Notes: a model not told the origin generated them from the sequence alone. DNA of 64,000 bases from Alviniconcha marisindica (GCA_018857735.1 JABMCL010001026.1:422501-486500); one strand, 5' to 3'. Positions 1-11,755 are shown, counted from the first letter of the stretch. Numbers and translations are program-made.

Positions 1-613
1 AGAGAAAGTCGGTTACACAGACAAGCAGGCAGACAGTTATGCACGCATGCAGGCAGGCATGTACATTGACACGCAGAACAAGAGAGTGCAAAAACAGAGT
101 ATCCAAAACATGTACTGGTACACGCACATGTACATGGACCATTAACAACATGTACATGGAGCATTAACAACACGGACATGTACACGGAGCATTAAGAACA
201 CGTACATGTACATGGACCATTAACAACACGTACATGTACACGGGCCATTAACAACACGTGCGTGTACATGGAGCATTAACAAACGAACACACAAAAGAAA
301 GCAAAGCCACAAGATGGGCCTCAGTAGCAACAGCTACAACAGCAGTAACTACAACAACACACAGGGAACAGAAAAGAACGAACGAAAAACGGGGGAAATC
401 GGGAAGGGAAAGAAAGAAATCGACTGATGAATGGATGGACATGGAAGAATGGATAGAAGGAAAATAATGAGGGAAAAGGGGGAAAAGAGGGCATTGCAAA
501 ACATAGAGCAATGAAAGCAAAATGATAATTGACAATGATGACGATAATGATGACGGTAACGAATATGATCTGATGTAGCGGTTAAAAAAAAATCGTAACC
601 AATTTGGTGGCAG

Positions 614-1077
614 GAATCATTGGAGGGACACATCACCGAAGTACCGGTGGAGCAGCCAATCACCTCTGTCTGACGTCACATCCTGTTTTGGACGGCCACA
701 GACAACCCTCGGGAAACGGCTACGCGTATGTGTATGGCTCAGAGTACGGCATTTGTCCGGAGCCAGAGTGCAACACCACCCCGGCCTGTGCTGTGTGCCG
801 GGTGTCACGTGCCGCTTCCGTCATGATACCCGGAACAAACGTCTGTTCTTCCGGGTGGACCAAGGAGTACTCGGGGTACATCATGGCCAACTACCATGGT
901 TACACGGGTAGTTCCGAGTTCATCTGTGTGGACTCCGCCCATGACCATTACAGTGACACCACGCAGTCTGCGGACAGTGAGAACATCATCTATTACACAC
1001 ACGTAAAGTGCGGCGCTTTGCCCTGTCCGCCATACATCGATGAGAAGATCGTGACTTGTGTTGTTTGCACGAAATAA
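614..1077 (+). CDS. Short-chain collagen C4-like protein, terminal exon (copy 1, 5' part outside window)
   Basis: This is the last coding exon of a gene that starts left of the window. The acceptor is the AG at 612-613. The exon opens in phase 1 (two bases finish a Gly codon) and encodes about 154 residues to TAA at 1075-1077. Visible signatures are TGGAANHLCL, YGSEYGICPE, ACAVCRVSR, MIPGTN, a GW-x2-EYSGY block and CGALPCPPY, with many cysteines. This layout matches the C-terminal domain shared by sponge short-chain collagen C4 and numerous mollusc secreted proteins. There are no Gly-X-Y repeats in the exon. A secreted, disulphide-bonded extracellular role is inferred; no biochemical function is certain. 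The AATAAA signals overlap the stop. Bases 1-600 resemble the intron at 5,172-5,800, so the missing upstream exon should lie just outside the window. The apparent TTG start at 604 is intronic. Confidence 0.85.
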
Positions 1078-1154
1078 ATAAATCTCAGGATGAATACAAA
1101 CCATATAGCAGGATATTTATATGTGTTTAGTGGATTAATGTAAACAAACAGCGT

Positions 1155-1157
<3 letters not shown>

Positions 1158-1238
<81 letters not shown>

Positions 1239-1310
1239 ACGTGTGTGTGTGTAAGTTTTGATTATGGTGGCGGTGAAAGTGTGTGTGTGTGTGTGTGTGT
1301 GATTATTATT

Positions 1311-1373
<63 letters not shown>

Positions 1374-1374
1374 T
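1158..1374. repeat. (GT)n microsatellite, two blocks
   Basis: Two long GT runs are separated by a short unique stretch and followed by ATT/ACT trinucleotide runs to about 1410. They lie just downstream of copy 1. The Cys-Val reading frames across them are artefacts. Confidence 0.95.
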
Positions 1375-1559
1375 TATTATTATTATTACTACTACCACTA
1401 CTATTATTATGATGTTGTTGTTGTATAATGCGTCCATAGTGTACCATTATCATACACCTTTTGAAGCAAATTCCAAATGCTGTGATCTGAAAGATGCGCA
1501 GAGGGTCAAACACGTCTTATCTAGACTTGGACGTGAAGGCCGTTCCGTTCTCACGGGCA

Positions 1560-1860
1560 AACCACTGGTAAAATCAGACATGGGACAAGCCACAGGTAAA
1601 ATCAGACACTGGCAGACCACAGGTAAAATCTGAGACGGGACAAGCCACAGGTAAAATCAGACACGGGACAAGCCACAGGTAAAATCAGACACGGGACAAG
1701 CCACAGGTAAAATCAGACACGGGACCAGCCACAGGTAAAATCAGACACGGGACAAGCCACAGGTAAAATCAGACACGGGACAAGCCACAGGTAAAATCAG
1801 ACACGGGATAAGAGTTGGATCAAAGGCCAGCTGGGTGCCGGCTGAAGGACAAAGCCACAG
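1560..1860 (+). repeat. 28-bp minisatellite ending at the probable acceptor of the collagen-like gene copy 2
   Basis: About nine units of roughly 28 bp occur here. Each contains GACAAGCCACAG followed by GTAAAATCAGACAC. The last, diverged member (GACAAAGCCACAG, 1848-1860) immediately precedes the first recognisable coding exon of copy 2. Each unit also holds a CAG/GTAAAA donor-like sequence. Confidence 0.85.
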
Positions 1861-3187
1861 ACCAGACTGGACTTGTCCACATCGGTCACGGAGGGCTTCG
1901 CCCTTGTGCTCAGCGTCCTGTCGGTCGGTCACTCGGTGCTGGCCGCACAGCCAGACACCACAACGGACCGCGTCGTGCTCCAGCAGCTACAGCACCTCAA
2001 AGGACACTTGACCAAACTGGAACAACGCCTGGAGGACCAGAACGACAAGATCTTGAACCAGCAGATGACCATTCAAGACCTGAACGACAGGATCATGAAG
2101 CAAGATGTGACCATTCAAGATCTGAACGGTAGACTCCTGGAGCAAGAGAGAACGACGCAACAACAGAAACATCAACTAGATCAACAGGAACAGGAATCCT
2201 TGTATCCATTCACAAAGTAAAACAAAACCACCCAGAACCGGAAGTACAGTGTGATGAAGACACGGCGTCGTCCTTCAGTTGAAAACAAATCGGTTTGTAT
2301 TTTCGTTTTTACGAACCGTCAGCTGAGCCCCCCTTCTTCTCTCTCTCTCTCTCTCTCTCTCTGTACGGCATGTTTGGTATGAAATGTGTGTGTGTGTGAT
2401 GTGGGTGTGTCGTCTGCTTATCTGTGTGTGTGTCTGTGTCGTATGTCTCTTGTGTTGAGATGTGTGTTTGTGTTTCGGGGGAAGGTTAATACATTAGTTT
2501 TCTTCGTGACGCGTTGGTTGAATTGTGTCGGTGTGTCTGTATGTCTCTCTGTGTTGAGTGTGTGTTTGTGTTTCGGGGGAAGGTTAAATACATTTAGTTT
2601 TCTTCGTTGACGCGTTGGTTTGAATTGTGTCGGTGTGTCTGTATGTCTCTCTGTGTTGAGTGTGTGTTTGTGTTTCGGGGGAAGGTTAAATACATTTAGT
2701 TTTCTTCGTTGACGCGTTGGTTTGAATTGTGTCGGTGTGTCTGTATGTCTCTCTGTGTTGAGTGTGTGTTTGTGTTTCGGGGGAAGGTTAAATACATTTA
2801 GTTTTCTTCGTTGACGCGTTGGTTTGAATTGTGTCGGTGTGTCTGTATGTCTCTCTGTGTTGAGTGTGTGTTTGTGTTTCGGGGGAAGGTTAAATACATT
2901 TAGTTTTCTTCGTTGACGCGTTCGTTTGAATTGTGTCGGTGTGTCTGTATGTCTCTCTGTGTTGAGTGTGTGTGTGTGTTTCGGGGGAAGGTTAAATACA
3001 TTTAATTTTCTTCGTTGGCGCGTTGGTTTGAATTGTGTCGGTGTGTCTCCCGTCCTCTGCGCTGTGCAGTACAAGACCGACCCACGTGAAGAAAGGACGC
3101 CTCCTTTACTGGGGCACCAATACAGCCAAGTTCATCTTTCACAAACACACGCAAGGAAAAGGTAGACAATTAGTCCATGGTTGAGTG

Positions 3188-3244
<57 letters not shown>

Positions 3245-3691
3245 GGATAACATCGAAGAGGGGGAGGGACGGAGGGAGGGAGGTAATGCATGCCAATGTG
3301 AGCATGTGTTCAATCCAGTCGTCTTGAAGAATCTGTTTTCTTCCATATTTTCGTCGCTACCTCCCCGCCTTTCTCCTCTTGTTCCAGATCAGATGATGCT
3401 GGTGCTTTGGAAGTGGTACTGAATCACGTGACGCAACAGATAACGGAAATGACGTCAGACATACAAGCACTGAAGAATGCAAATACTCAACAAGACCAAG
3501 CCAGAGGTGGGCCAAAATAATTAGGCTGTTTAATTATACAATCAGATAGGGGGGAAAGAGGAAAACAGAGAGAGAGACAGACAGACAGAGAGACAAAGAG
3601 AGAGAGACAGACAGACTGACAGACAGACACAGCGAGAGACAGAGGGAGAGAGAGACATCGAACTCTAAAACTTTAATACTCAAGTATAGTA

Positions 3692-3757
<66 letters not shown>

Positions 3758-5394
3758 AATCTTTACAAACTACGTATATATTTACATCTCCCACCAAGGC
3801 TGTTTCCAAAGCAACTTCAGATATCCTTTCTCAGAGCTGACAAAGAAAAGAAAGTGTTTGACTAACCCGTGTTGAACATAATTATGAGAATAAAATTATG
3901 CTGTGCTTTGCTTGTGGCTGCTATGCACAAATTATGTATCTGGCACAGGCTGGACGCGCTTGGGTCATACATTCTGTGTTTTTCAGGCATACAGACTGTG
4001 TTTTTCAGGCACACACACGGTACTCACCTTTAGGTCATACAGTGTTTTTCAGGTACACGTTACTCACCTTTAGGTCATACAGTGTTTTTCAGGTACACGT
4101 TACTCATCTTTAGGTCATACAGAGTTTTTCGGGTATACGTTACTCACCTTTAGGTCATACAGTGTTTTTCAGGTACACGTTACTCACCTTAAGGTCATAC
4201 AGTGTTTTTCAGGTACACGTTACTCACGTTTACGTCATACAGTGTTTTTCAGGTACACGTTACTCACCTTTAGGTCATACAGTGTTTTTCAGGTACACGT
4301 TACTCACCTTTAGGTCATACAGTGTTTTTTAGGTACACGTTACTAACCTTTAGGTCATAAAGTGTTTTTCAGGTACACGTTACTCACCTTTAGGTCATAC
4401 AGTGTTTTTCAGGTACACGTTACTCACCTTTAGGTCATACAGTGTTTTTTAGGTATACGTTACTCACCTTTACGTCATACACGCACTGGTGCCATGTAGT
4501 TTTTTGTGACAGGTACACGCTACACGCGTTCCGGTCACCAAGATCGTGTTTTACAGGTACAAGTTACTCACGTCGGGGTTATGCTGGCTTTAGGTACAAG
4601 CTACACACGTTGGGGTCATACAGACCGTGTTTTTCATGTACAAGTTACTGACGTTGGGGTCATACAGACCGTGTTTTTCAGGTACAAGTTACTCACGTTG
4701 GGGTTATGCTGGCTATGTTTTAGAAACAAGCTGCACGCGTTGGGGTCATACAGACCGTGTTTTTCATGTACAAGTTACTGACGTTGGGGTCATACAGACC
4801 GTGTTTTTCAGGTACAAGTTACACGCGTTGGGGTCATGCAGACCGTGTTTTTCATGTACAATTTACTTACGTTGGGGTCATACAGACCGTTTTTCAGGTA
4901 CAAGCTACACGCGTTGGGGTCATGCAGATTGGGGGTTTTTTTGTGTGTTGTTTTTCAGGTACAAGTTACACGCGTTGGGGTCATGCAGATTGGTTTTTTT
5001 GTTGTTGTTGTTTTTCAGGTACAAGGTGCACGCGTTGGGGTCATGCAGACTGTTTCTTTTTGTTGTTGTTTTTCAGGTACAAGCTACACGCGTTGGGGGC
5101 ACGCAGGATGCCCGGGTTCCGCTGAGCTTGTCTTTACGGGTGAGTAGATGCAGGGAATAAAAGAGAAGGAAAGAAAGAGAAAGTAGGTCACACAGACAAG
5201 CAGGATGGTAGTTATACGGGTAGGCAGACAAGCAGGTGGACACACGGAACGACAGAGTGCAAAACACGGGATGGAGAGAGCAGTACCACATTCATCTACA
5301 GCTTAAGACTTGAACAAACGAACGGAGAAATAAAGAATGACGACAATAACAACTACTTGTACAGCAGGAACAAAAAGTCAAACAACTTGAATTG

Positions 5395-5466
<72 letters not shown>

Positions 5467-6267
5467 CACACACTGAATGAACGATAGGGGCAAAATCGGG
5501 GAAAGAACGAATGGAAATCGACACGCACGCACGCACGCACACACACACACACTCACTCACTCGCTCACAATGAATGAACGATGGGGGAAGAATCGGGGAA
5601 AGAACGAAAAAATTAAGAAATCGATTGATGATTGCATGGATGAAAGAATGAATGGAAGAAAAGTGGAAACAAGGAAGGAAAGAAGGCGTTAAAATAGGAC
5701 AATGAAAGGAAAATGATGGTGATGATGATGACGATGACCAAGACGACGACGACGATAACGAGGGCGATCTGATGTGATACTCAATTGCCCACTTTGATGG
5801 CAGGGGTCATTGGAGGGTCACACTACACCAGTACCGGTGGCGCAGCCAATCACCTCTGTTTGACGTCACATCCTGTTTTTGACGGCCACAGACAACCCTC
5901 GGGAAACGGCTTTGCTACTATTTACGGGTCGGAGTACAACATTTGTCCCGAGGCAGGGTGCAACGCCACCCCGGCCTGCGCTGTGTGTCGGGTGTCACGT
6001 TCCGCCTCCGTCATGATACCCGGAACCAACGCCTGCTCTTCCGGGTGGACCAAGGAGTACTCGGGGTACATCATGGCCGGCTTCCCTGGTTACTCGGGTA
6101 GTTCCGAGTTCATCTGCGTGGACTCTAGCCACGGCAGCTATGTGCATACTTCTCAGTCCAACGACGACGAGAACATCATCTACTACACCCACACCAGGTG
6201 CGGGGCCTTGCCGTGTCCACCTTACGCCAACGACAAGGTGGTGACGTGTGTTGTTTGCACCAAATAA
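1861..6267 (+). CDS. Short-chain collagen C4-like secreted coiled-coil protein (copy 2)
   Basis: Four exons are joined by matching phases: about 1861-2216, 3388-3506, 5077-5139 and 5804-6267. Exon one encodes a hydrophobic stretch (FALVLSVLSV) ending in VLAAQ, read as a signal peptide, then Gln-rich heptads with two copies of a TIQDLN motif, predicted to coil. Exon two continues the coil (QQITEMTSDIQALKNAN). Exon three encodes the family's opening motif, GTSYTRWGHAGCP. Exon four is the same length as in copy 1 (464 bases) and carries TGGAANHLCL, ACAVCRVSR, MIPGTN and GALPCPPY. Family knowledge suggests an extracellular or mucus-type protein; its ligand is unknown. No in-frame ATG is found at the 5' end, since the frame closes upstream at a TGA near 1843, so the initiator probably lies in an unseen upstream exon. 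The AATAAA overlaps the stop codon. The exon order suggests a trimerising coil replaces the collagen stalk. Confidence 0.8.
2338..2361. repeat. (CT)n microsatellite
   Basis: A short uninterrupted CT run in intron one of collagen-like copy 2. Confidence 0.9.
2440..3046 (+). repeat. ~100-bp minisatellite, about six units
   Basis: The units share TTCGGGGGAAGGTTAAATAC and TTTGAATTGTGTCGGTGTGT. The array lies wholly within intron one of collagen-like copy 2. It gives a 218-residue open frame on the minus strand made only of repeat units; nothing suggests it is translated. Confidence 0.92.
3187..3242. repeat. (CT)n microsatellite
   Basis: An uninterrupted CT run in intron one of copy 2, about 145 bp before the acceptor at 3388. 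Confidence 0.95.
3545..3757. repeat. (GA)n and GACA-rich simple sequence
   Basis: Impure GAGA and GACAGACA runs end in a pure GA block near 3715-3755. They lie in intron two of collagen-like copy 2. Confidence 0.9.
3960..5076 (+). repeat. 40- to 45-bp minisatellite made of a splice acceptor plus exon start
   Basis: The left part (to about 4490) has roughly twelve 40-bp units reading GTGTTTTTCAGGTACACGTT followed by ACTCACCTTTAGGTCATACA. The right part has about a dozen longer, diverged units with GTACAAGTTACACGCGTTGG. The final unit is the true 3' splice site and the start of the exon at 5077-5139 (same TTTTTCAG, same GTACAAGCTACACGCGTTGG). Each unit is therefore a copy of an acceptor with about 30 bp of exon. 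Reading frames across the array repeat a SYTRWGH-like motif. Confidence 0.93.
5396..5556. repeat. (CA)n and (CGCA)n microsatellites
   Basis: A CA run grades into CGCA repeats, then a near copy of the adjacent unique sequence is followed by a second CGCA/CA block at 5520-5556. The sequence lies in intron three of collagen-like copy 2. Confidence 0.93.
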
Positions 6268-6373
6268 AGCCATCTCAGCCCCATGGGAATAACAGCCCCG
6301 TCATTTATTATGATCCTTAGCCTGTCTGTCCATTCATTGGGATGTTGCTCATGGCGGAGGTAATAGTGATTTT

Positions 6374-6391
6374 GTGTGTGTGTGTGTGTGT

Positions 6392-6436
<45 letters not shown>

Positions 6437-6452
6437 GTGTGTGTATGTGTGT
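6374..6452. repeat. (GT)n microsatellite
   Basis: A GT run about 110 bp downstream of the stop and polyadenylation signal of copy 2, followed by GACA-rich sequence. Confidence 0.93.
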
Positions 6453-6564
6453 ACCGACAGACAGACAGACGGACAGAGAGAGATGGCGAGACAGACCAAG
6501 ACGGGGAGAGACAGAAACAGAGAGCAAAATTTCAGAACATCTCTTGAGTCTTAATCCAATCCAA

Positions 6565-7085
6565 CGTGACCACATCCAGACGCCAGAACCAGACTGTGCA
6601 AAAGACAGCTGAGAACCAAGTCTGACGTCAACACCAGACTGTGCAAAAGACAGCTGAGAACCAAGTCTGACGTCAACACCAGACTGTGCAAAAGACAGCT
6701 GAGAACCAGTCTAGTCAACGACGTCAACAAAGACCAAGCGCTGAGAACCAAGTCTGACGTCAACACCAGACTGTGCCAAAGACAGCTGAGAATCAAGTCT
6801 GACGTCAACACCAGACTGTGCAAAAGACAGCTGAGAACCAAGTCTGACGTCAACACCAGACTGTGCAAAAGACAGCTGAGAACCAAGTCTGACGTCAACA
6901 CCAGACTGTGCAAAAGACAGCTGAGAACCAAGTCTGACGTCAACACCAGACTGTGCCAAAGACAGCTGAGAACCAAGTCTGACGTCAACACCAGACTGTG
7001 CCAAAGACAGCTGAGAACCAAGTCTGACGTCAACACCAGACTGTGTAAAAGACAACTGAGAACCAAGTCTGACGTCAACACCAGC
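6565..7085. repeat. 45-bp minisatellite, about eleven units
   Basis: Units contain AACCAAGTCTGACGTCAACA and CCAGACTGTGCAAAAGACAG. One unit near 6705-6745 is disrupted. Because 45 is divisible by three, a 176-residue frame stays open on the minus strand. There are no flanking gene signals, so I treat this as noncoding. Confidence 0.93.
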
Positions 7086-7299
7086 TAACAGTCTCAGCTC
7101 TGTGCAAGCTCTGCATTCAGCTACTGTTTATTCTCGCCTACATACATGTTTGTGGCATAGTCGTGTTTACTTGTGTTAGTGGTACGGCAAGGACTAGCTG
7201 TTAGATAGGTCCAACAGGACCTAACGCTACCATCCTTGAGTGTTACAGTTTTTGAGGCCGAGTTCAGCTCTGGTATCAAAACATCACACATGCATTTAA

Positions 7300-7522
7300 C
7301 CCCTTCACTGTCACGGTGTCGCTTGAAAAGGACCAATAAAAGTGTGAAATTAGACATTATTAAGCATTTTCTTTCTCCTTTTTGCATTAACATGTCAAAG
7401 GACTTCCATCCAAACGCACAGTATTGAAAGTGATTTGTTATGGGACCGGAAAATATACTGTTTGCAGGCGTGTCCGAGCATTTTTCAGCCCGGAAATTTT
7501 ACAGGCAGTGGCAGTGAAGGGG
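7300..7522. mobile_element. piggyBac-type MITE (223 bp) flanked by TTAA
   Basis: The left end is TTAA (7296-7299) then CCCCTTCACTGTCAC. The right end is the inverted counterpart GTGGCAGTGAAGGGG followed by TTAA (7523-7526). Termini match at 14 of 15 positions. TTAA duplication and CCC-starting termini are hallmarks of piggyBac transposons. There is no coding capacity inside, so this is a non-autonomous element. The termini differ from those of the full element at 44,981, so another piggyBac family probably mobilised it. Confidence 0.8.
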
Positions 7523-7654
7523 TTAATGAAACATTCTGTGGTTGGTCAATGTACGGAACCGGTCAGTTCAGTTCATCATGATGTACGAATGAATCTTGTC
7601 TGTCACATTATTTTGTATCACACAACATACTACATACGCCGTACCACTCCGTGA

Positions 7655-10600
7655 AGGTTGTGCAACGGGGCCTGTATCACACTGACAAAACACAGCACAA
7701 CTTCAGTGTGTGCAACGGGGCCTGTATCACACTGACAAAACACAGCACAACTTCAGTGTGTGCAACGGGGCCTGTATCACACTGACAAAACACAGCACAA
7801 CTTCAGTGTGTGCAACGGGGCCTGTATCACACTGACAAAACACAGCACAACTTCAGTGTGTGCAACGGGGCCTGTATCACACTGACAAAACACAGCACAA
7901 CTTCAGTGTGTGCAACGGGGCCTGTATCACACTGACAAAACACAGCACAACTTCAGTGTGTGCAACGGGGCCTGTATCACACTGACAAAACACAGCACAA
8001 CTTCAGTGTGTGCAACGGGGCCTGTATCACACTGACAAAACACAGCACAACTTCAGTGTGTGCAACGGGGCCTGTATCACACTGACAAAACACAGCACAA
8101 CTTCAGTGTGTGCAACGGGGCCTGTATCACACTGACAAAACACAGCACAACTTCAGTGTGTGCAACGGGGCCTGTATCACACTGACAAAACACAGCACAA
8201 CTTCAGTGTGTGCAACGGGGCCTGTATCACACTGACAAAACACAGCACAACTTCAGTGTGTGCAACGGGGCCTGTATCACACTGACAAAACACAGCACAA
8301 CTTCAGTGTGTGCAACGGGGCCTGTATCACACTGACAAAACACAGCACAACTTCAGTGTGTGCAACGGGGCCTGTATCACACTGACAAAACACAGCACAA
8401 CTTCAGTGTGTGCAACGGGGCCTGTATCACACTGACAAAACACAGCACAACTTCAGTGTGTGCAACGGGGCCTGTATCACACTGACAAAACACAGCACAA
8501 CTTCAGTGTGTGCAACGGGGCCTGTATCACACTGACAAAACACAGCACAACTTCAGTGTGTGCAACGGGGCCTGTATCACACTGACAAAACACAGCACAA
8601 CTTCAGTGTGTGCAACGGGGCCTGTATCACACTGACAAAACACAGCACAACTTCAGTGTGTGCAACGGGGCCTGTATCACACTGACAAAACACAGCACAA
8701 CTTCAGTGTGTGCAACGGGGCCTGTATCACACTGACAAAACACAGCACAACTTCAGTGTGTGCAACGGGGCCTGTATCACACTGACAAAACACAGCACAA
8801 CTTCAGTGTGTGCAACGGGGCCTGTATCACACTGACAAAACACAGCACAACTTCAGTGTGTGCAACGGGGCCTGTATCACACTGACAAAACACAGCACAA
8901 CTTCAGTGTGTGCAACGGGGCCTGTATCACACTGACAAAACACAGCACAACTTCAGTGTGTGCAACGGGGCCTGTATCACACTGACAAAACACAGCACAA
9001 CTTCAGTGTGTGCAACGGGGCCTGTATCACACTGACAAAACACAGCACAACTTCAGTGTGTGCAACGGGGCCTGTATCACACTGACAAAACACAGCACAA
9101 CTTCAGTGTGTGCAACGGGGCCTGTATCACACTGACAAAACACAGCACAACTTCAGTGTGTGCAACGGGGCCTGTATCACACTGACAAAACACAGCACAA
9201 CTTCAGTGTGTGCAACGGGGCCTGTATCACACTGACAAAACACAGCACAACTTCAGTGTGTGCAACGGGGCCTGTATCACACTGACAAAACACAGCACAA
9301 CTTCAGTGTGTGCAACGGGGCCTGTATCACACTGACAAAACACAGCACAACTTCAGTGTGTGCAACGGGGCCTGTATCACACTGACAAAACACAGCACAA
9401 CTTCAGTGTGTGCAACGGGGCCTGTATCACACTGACAAAACACAGCACAACTTCAGTGTGTGCAACGGGGCCTGTATCACACTGACAAAACACAGCACAA
9501 CTTCAGTGTGTGCAACGGGGCCTGTATCACACTGACAAAACACAGCACAACTTCAGTGTGTGCAACGGGGCCTGTATCACACTGACAAAACACAGCACAA
9601 CTTCAGTGTGTGCAACGGGGCCTGTATCACACTGACAAAACACAGCACAACTTCAGTGTGTGCAACGGGGCCTGTATCACACTGACAAAACACAGCACAA
9701 CTTCAGTGTGTGCAACGGGGCCTGTATCACACTGACAAAACACAGCACAACTTCAGTGTGTGCAACGGGGCCTGTATCACACTGACAAAACACAGCACAA
9801 CTTCAGTGTGTGCAACGGGGCCTGTATCACACTGACAAAACACAGCACAACTTCAGTGTGTGCAACGGGGCCTGTATCACACTGACAAAACACAGCACAA
9901 CTTCAGTGTGTGCAACGGGGCCTGTATCACACTGACAAAACACAGCACAACTTCAGTGTGTGCAACGGGGCCTGTATCACACTGACAAAACACAGCACAA
10001 CTTCAGTGTGTGCAACGGGGCCTGTATCACACTGACAAAACACAGCACAACTTCAGTGTGTGCAACGGGGCCTGTATCACACTGACAAAACACAGCACAA
10101 CTTCAGTGTGTGCAACGGGGCCTGTATCCAGTTCACACTGACAAAAACAGCACAACTTCAGTGTGTGCAACGGGGCCTGTATCACACTGACAAAACACAG
10201 CACAACTTCAGTGTGTGCAACGGGGCCTGTATCACAGTTCACACTGACAAAACAGCACAACTTCAGTGTGTGCAACGGGGCCTGTATCACACTGACAAAA
10301 CACAGCAACTTGTGTGCAACGGGGCCTGTATCACAGTTCACACTGACAAAACACAGCACAACTTCAGTGTGTGCAACGGGGCCTGTATCACACTGACAAA
10401 ACACAGCACAACTTCAGTGTGTGCAACGGGGCCTGTATCACACTGACAAAACACAGCACAACTTCAGTGTGTGCAACGGGGCCTGTATCACACTGACAAA
10501 ACACAGCACAACTTCAGTGTGTGCAACGGGGCCTGTATCACACTGACAAAACACAGCACAACTTCTGTGTGCAACGGGGCCTGTATCACACTGACAAAAC

Positions 10601-11015
10601 ACAGCGCAACTTGTGTGCAACGGGGCCTGTATCACACTGACAAAACACAGCGCAACTTGTGTGCAACGGGGCCTGTATCACACTGACAAAACACACGCAA
10701 CTTGTGTGCAACGGGGCCTGTATCACACTGACAAAACAACACAACTTCAGCTTGTGTGCAACGGGGCCTGTATCACACTGACAAAGCACAGCACAACTTC
10801 GTTGTGCAACGGGGCCTGTATCACACTGACAAAACACAGCGCAACTTGTGTGCAACGGGGCCTGTATCACACTGACAAAACACAGCGCAACTTTGTGCAA
10901 CGGGGCCTGTATCACACTGACAAAACACAGCGCAACTTGTGTGCAACGGGGCCTGTATCACACTGATCAAAAAACACACGCAACTTGTGTGCAACGGGGC
11001 CTGTATCACACTGCA
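7655..11015 (+). repeat. Satellite of 50-bp units
   Basis: The unit contains TGCAACGGGGCCTGTATCAC and ACTGACAAAACACAGCACAA. From about 7660 to 10,120 the copies look identical, with a strict 50-bp period. From 10,120 to 11,015 units vary by small insertions and deletions. Frames on both strands (up to 128 residues) are repeat artefacts. The array lies between collagen-like copy 2 and the broken third copy. Confidence 0.97.
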
Positions 11016-11029
11016 CGCATTCTGTCCTG

Positions 11030-11557
11030 CTATAGACGCAACCAAGACTTGTTACTTCTTATACTCCTCTCACTGGCTTGCTACTGCAACTGCTCCTCAT
11101 GTGGTAGACAGTAAACCAATCGACTCATCCTACCTCTCCAGAAAATTCAGACTTTGCTGCAAAACTTGTTCCTCATGGCACCCGTCATCCACCCTCAACT
11201 CTTCTCCTGGAAAAACTTGCACTGCTTCCCATTTCAGAAACAGTAGTTAAGTTAAAGTCGCTTGTATGTGTTTCGGTGCTATAAGTGGTTCTGGTCCTGC
11301 TTACCTTTGAACTGCTGCATGTCTACACTCCGTTTCGTACACTACGCTCTTCTTCTGACACCCGCATGCTGGAAATCCAGCAATACAAATGCAAGACTCA
11401 TGGCTTTCGTACCTTCTCTTGCTTTGGACCCCACATTTGGAATTCACTCCCACAAGACCTTAGACACTGCTCAACCCTGTCATCTTTTAAAGCCAAACTG
11501 AAAACCTTCCTCTTCTCCCAGTATTTCCAGCCTAATACCAGTACCCAGTTTCTGCTA

Positions 11558-11608
<51 letters not shown>

Positions 11609-11755
11609 GTTAGTGCGTTGTTTTTTTGTTTTTGTTTTTGTTAGGACTATGCTCTACATGTGTATAGAATATCATATTTAGGTTAATATGTATCATGTGA
11701 GCGCTCAGGGTGTTGATGAGCGCATGATAAATGTACATTATTATTATTATTATCA
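11030..11755 (+). mobile_element. Non-LTR retrotransposon 3' fragment (CR1/Jockey-like reverse transcriptase end)
   Basis: The frame 11,285-11,540 encodes a typical C-terminal end of an invertebrate LINE reverse transcriptase: RTLRSSSDTRMLEIQ, then WNSLPQDLR, then SFKAKLKTFLF. Upstream remnants (LHCFPF at about 11,215) are in other frames, so the gene is frameshifted and 5'-truncated. A GT run (11,563-11,607) and a GCGCTCAG tail ending in TTA/ATT repeats close the element at about 11,755. It is inserted in the 50-bp satellite, which resumes for about 60 bp afterwards. Confidence 0.8.

Noticed and set aside
604..613. TTG start codon for collagen-like copy 1
   Set aside because: It lies upstream of an acceptor (GGCAG/G) and the equivalent position in copy 2 is intronic.
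2418..3074. A 218-residue minus-strand repeat protein
   Set aside because: It is made solely of ~100-bp minisatellite units in an intron.
3070..3178. Possible extra exon of the collagen-like gene after GCTGTGCAG
   Set aside because: One frame is open for about 35 codons, but exons 1861-2216 and 3388-3506 already join in phase, and the fragment has no family match.
6551..7081. A 176-residue minus-strand repeat protein
   Set aside because: The 45-bp period keeps any stop-free frame open; no other support.
7700..7730. Satellite unit as a derivative of the collagen-like exon (TGCAAC...GCCTGT)
   Set aside because: Only about a dozen bases agree in a loose order, too little to claim descent.
7655..11015. 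CRISPR-like regular repeats
   Set aside because: The 50-bp units are head-to-tail with no spacers, there are no cas genes, and the setting is a eukaryotic genome. It is a satellite.
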